Shown one piece after another: positions 14,008-14,998 of a DNA stretch of 14,998 nucleotides (its first letter is position 1; each line of letters begins with the position of its first letter). The stretch comes from Planctomycetota bacterium (GTDB lineage Bacteria; Planctomycetota; Phycisphaerae; UBA1845; CAIVHJ01), in the NCBI GenBank assembly GCA_022573485.1, contig JACZTW010000053.1, positions 1 to 14,998 on the forward strand, in the 5' to 3' direction. The translations under genes were made by a program, and so were the position numbers. The notes under the pieces were generated by a model. That model was not told where the DNA came from. It searched no databases and saw only the letters and a list, made by a program, of their open reading frames with translations.

Positions 14008-14919
14008 ATGAGTTTACCTTCTCATTATGTGGACTTGGTCTACGATGCACTACTCAAGTCGTATTGGACGAAGAAGGGCCTCAAGCGTTTCCTGAGGCGG
14101 TCTCATATCGCTGAGTCTTTCTTGGCGCAACTAAGCAATGACGAAACCAAGCGTGATTGGTTGGACCGCGTGTTTGCGAAACTGGAAGCGACCGAGCGCG
14201 GGCGAATCCTCATCAACAAGATGGCTCACGCTTTGGCCGAGCAATCGTCCTTCCCGGACCTTCAGGGTTGGGAGGATTCAAAAGGGAAGATTGAGTCTGC
14301 TACTGAGGCAGTGAAGCGAATCAAAGTCTATCTTGAGCGCAAGCACGAAGAGAAAGGGCGTGAAGAGGAGGCACGAAAACGGCGCGAGGAGGCAGAGGAA
14401 CGCCGGTCCGTAATCCGTCGGGCCAAAGATGACTTGGACAAGCTCCGCACCCTTCTTGAGTCGCTGACGGGACAAATTGGCACGCAGGAAGGGGGATACG
14501 CCTTTCAGCCTTGGTTCTACGACTTGATGGACTACTCTGAAGTAGACAACCGCCGACCGTATGTGAAGGACGGGAGGCAAATAGATGGATCGATCACGGT
14601 TGATGGAACAACATACCTCGTCGAACTCAAGTTTTCGGCGAAGCAGGCCGGAGCAAACGACGTCGATTCACTTCTGGCAAAAGTGAACACGAAGAGTGAC
14701 AACACGATGGGACTGATGGTTGCGATTTCCGGTTTCTCGAAACCCGCGGTCGCGCAAGCATCATTTGCAAAGAGCCCCGTCTTACTCATGGATCATTTGC
14801 ATCTATATACGGTGCTGATGGGCACAATGGAATTTGCAGATGTGCTCCGCCGTGTTCGGCGGCACTCGTCGCAAACAGGAGTCGCGTACCTGCCTCCTGA
14901 TCGGTTTGGCAGCGGGTAG
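14008..14919 (+). CDS. Mrr-like PD-(D/E)XK restriction endonuclease
   Basis: 303 residues from the ATG at 14008, which has AAGG 9 nt upstream. The frame stays open to 13675, but the upstream part overlaps the DUF4263 gene in another frame and does not look like protein. Residues 1-90 form a helical domain (HYVDLVYDALLKSYW, FLRRSHIAESFLAQL, DETKRDWLDRVFAKLEATERG, SFPDLQGWEDS). About 92-150 is a highly charged coiled-coil-like linker (KHEEKGREEEARKRREEAEE). The catalytic domain is about 160-295, with GRQIDGSI (Asp193), TYLVELKFS (Glu206 and Lys208) and a following NDVDSLLAKVN, the D...ExK core of PD-(D/E)XK enzymes; GLMVAISGFSKPAV and LLMDHLHLYTVL complete the fold. No methyltransferase lies nearby, so a modification-dependent (type IV-like) or abortive role is more likely than classical restriction-modification. 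It probably acts in the cytoplasm on DNA. Confidence 0.75.
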   Translation: MSLPSHYVDLVYDALLKSYWTKKGLKRFLRRSHIAESFLAQLSNDETKRDWLDRVFAKLEATERGRILINKMAHALAEQSSFPDLQGWEDSKGKIESATEAVKRIKVYLERKHEEKGREEEARKRREEAEERRSVIRRAKDDLDKLRTLLESLTGQIGTQEGGYAFQPWFYDLMDYSEVDNRRPYVKDGRQIDGSITVDGTTYLVELKFSAKQAGANDVDSLLAKVNTKSDNTMGLMVAISGFSKPAVAQASFAKSPVLLMDHLHLYTVLMGTMEFADVLRRVRRHSSQTGVAYLPPDRFGSG

Positions 14920-14998
14920 TTTCACAGGTCGTGTCCTTGATCCGACACACATGAATGATTCGTCTTTCCCCTTGTGATTGCCGCGTCGCTGCTGTGTA

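Noticed and set aside
14931..14948. GTGTC/GACAC hairpin after the last gene, considered as a terminator
   Set aside because: Only 5 bp of stem with an 8-nt loop and no T-run. It is too weak to call.

Overview
The window looks like GC-rich chromosomal DNA from a member of the Planctomycetota, probably Phycisphaerae-like. The main clue is a secreted cysteine-rich protein ending in two dockerin-type calcium loops, each followed by a 'G(S/A)WGPC' tail, a C-terminal style common in that group. A secreted HEAT-repeat protein, a divergent sigma-70 factor and the mirrored palindromic repeats fit the same picture. The assignment is inference, because there is no rRNA in the window.

Layout. Positions 1-8007 hold four genes, all on the minus strand: a secreted HEAT-repeat protein that runs off the left edge (1-2198), a sigma-70 family factor (2599-3429), a CgeB/Maf-like glycosyltransferase (3640-5460), and a long secreted Cys-rich dockerin-like protein (5575-8007). 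Next is a housekeeping block around a divergent intergenic region. rpmI-rplT (ribosomal proteins L35 and L20) read left, with no infC beside them. def-fmt (peptide deformylase and Met-tRNA formyltransferase) read right, followed after 16 bp by a membrane-anchored endonuclease/exonuclease/phosphatase-family protein. def and fmt act at opposite ends of the same process: Fmt formylates the initiator Met-tRNA and Def removes the formyl group after translation starts.

Positions 11955-13196 contain no convincing gene but much repeat structure. First come degenerate low-complexity motifs (about 12100-12420). Then comes a mirrored set of palindromes (12505-12782) that resembles REP/BIME-type elements. 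After that are a short operator-like palindrome and a direct repeat.

Positions 13197-14919 appear by eye to be less GC-rich and encode two predicted PD-(D/E)XK nucleases in tandem on the plus strand. The first is a Shedu-like DUF4263 protein. The second is an Mrr-like restriction endonuclease with an N-terminal helical domain and a charged linker. I read this as a small accessory, probably anti-phage, cassette beside a repeat cluster, and it is the most interesting part of the window. Function is inferred from motifs only.

The longest competing open frames (for example antisense to def-fmt, to the HEAT gene and to the dockerin gene) are GC-driven shadows and were left out.
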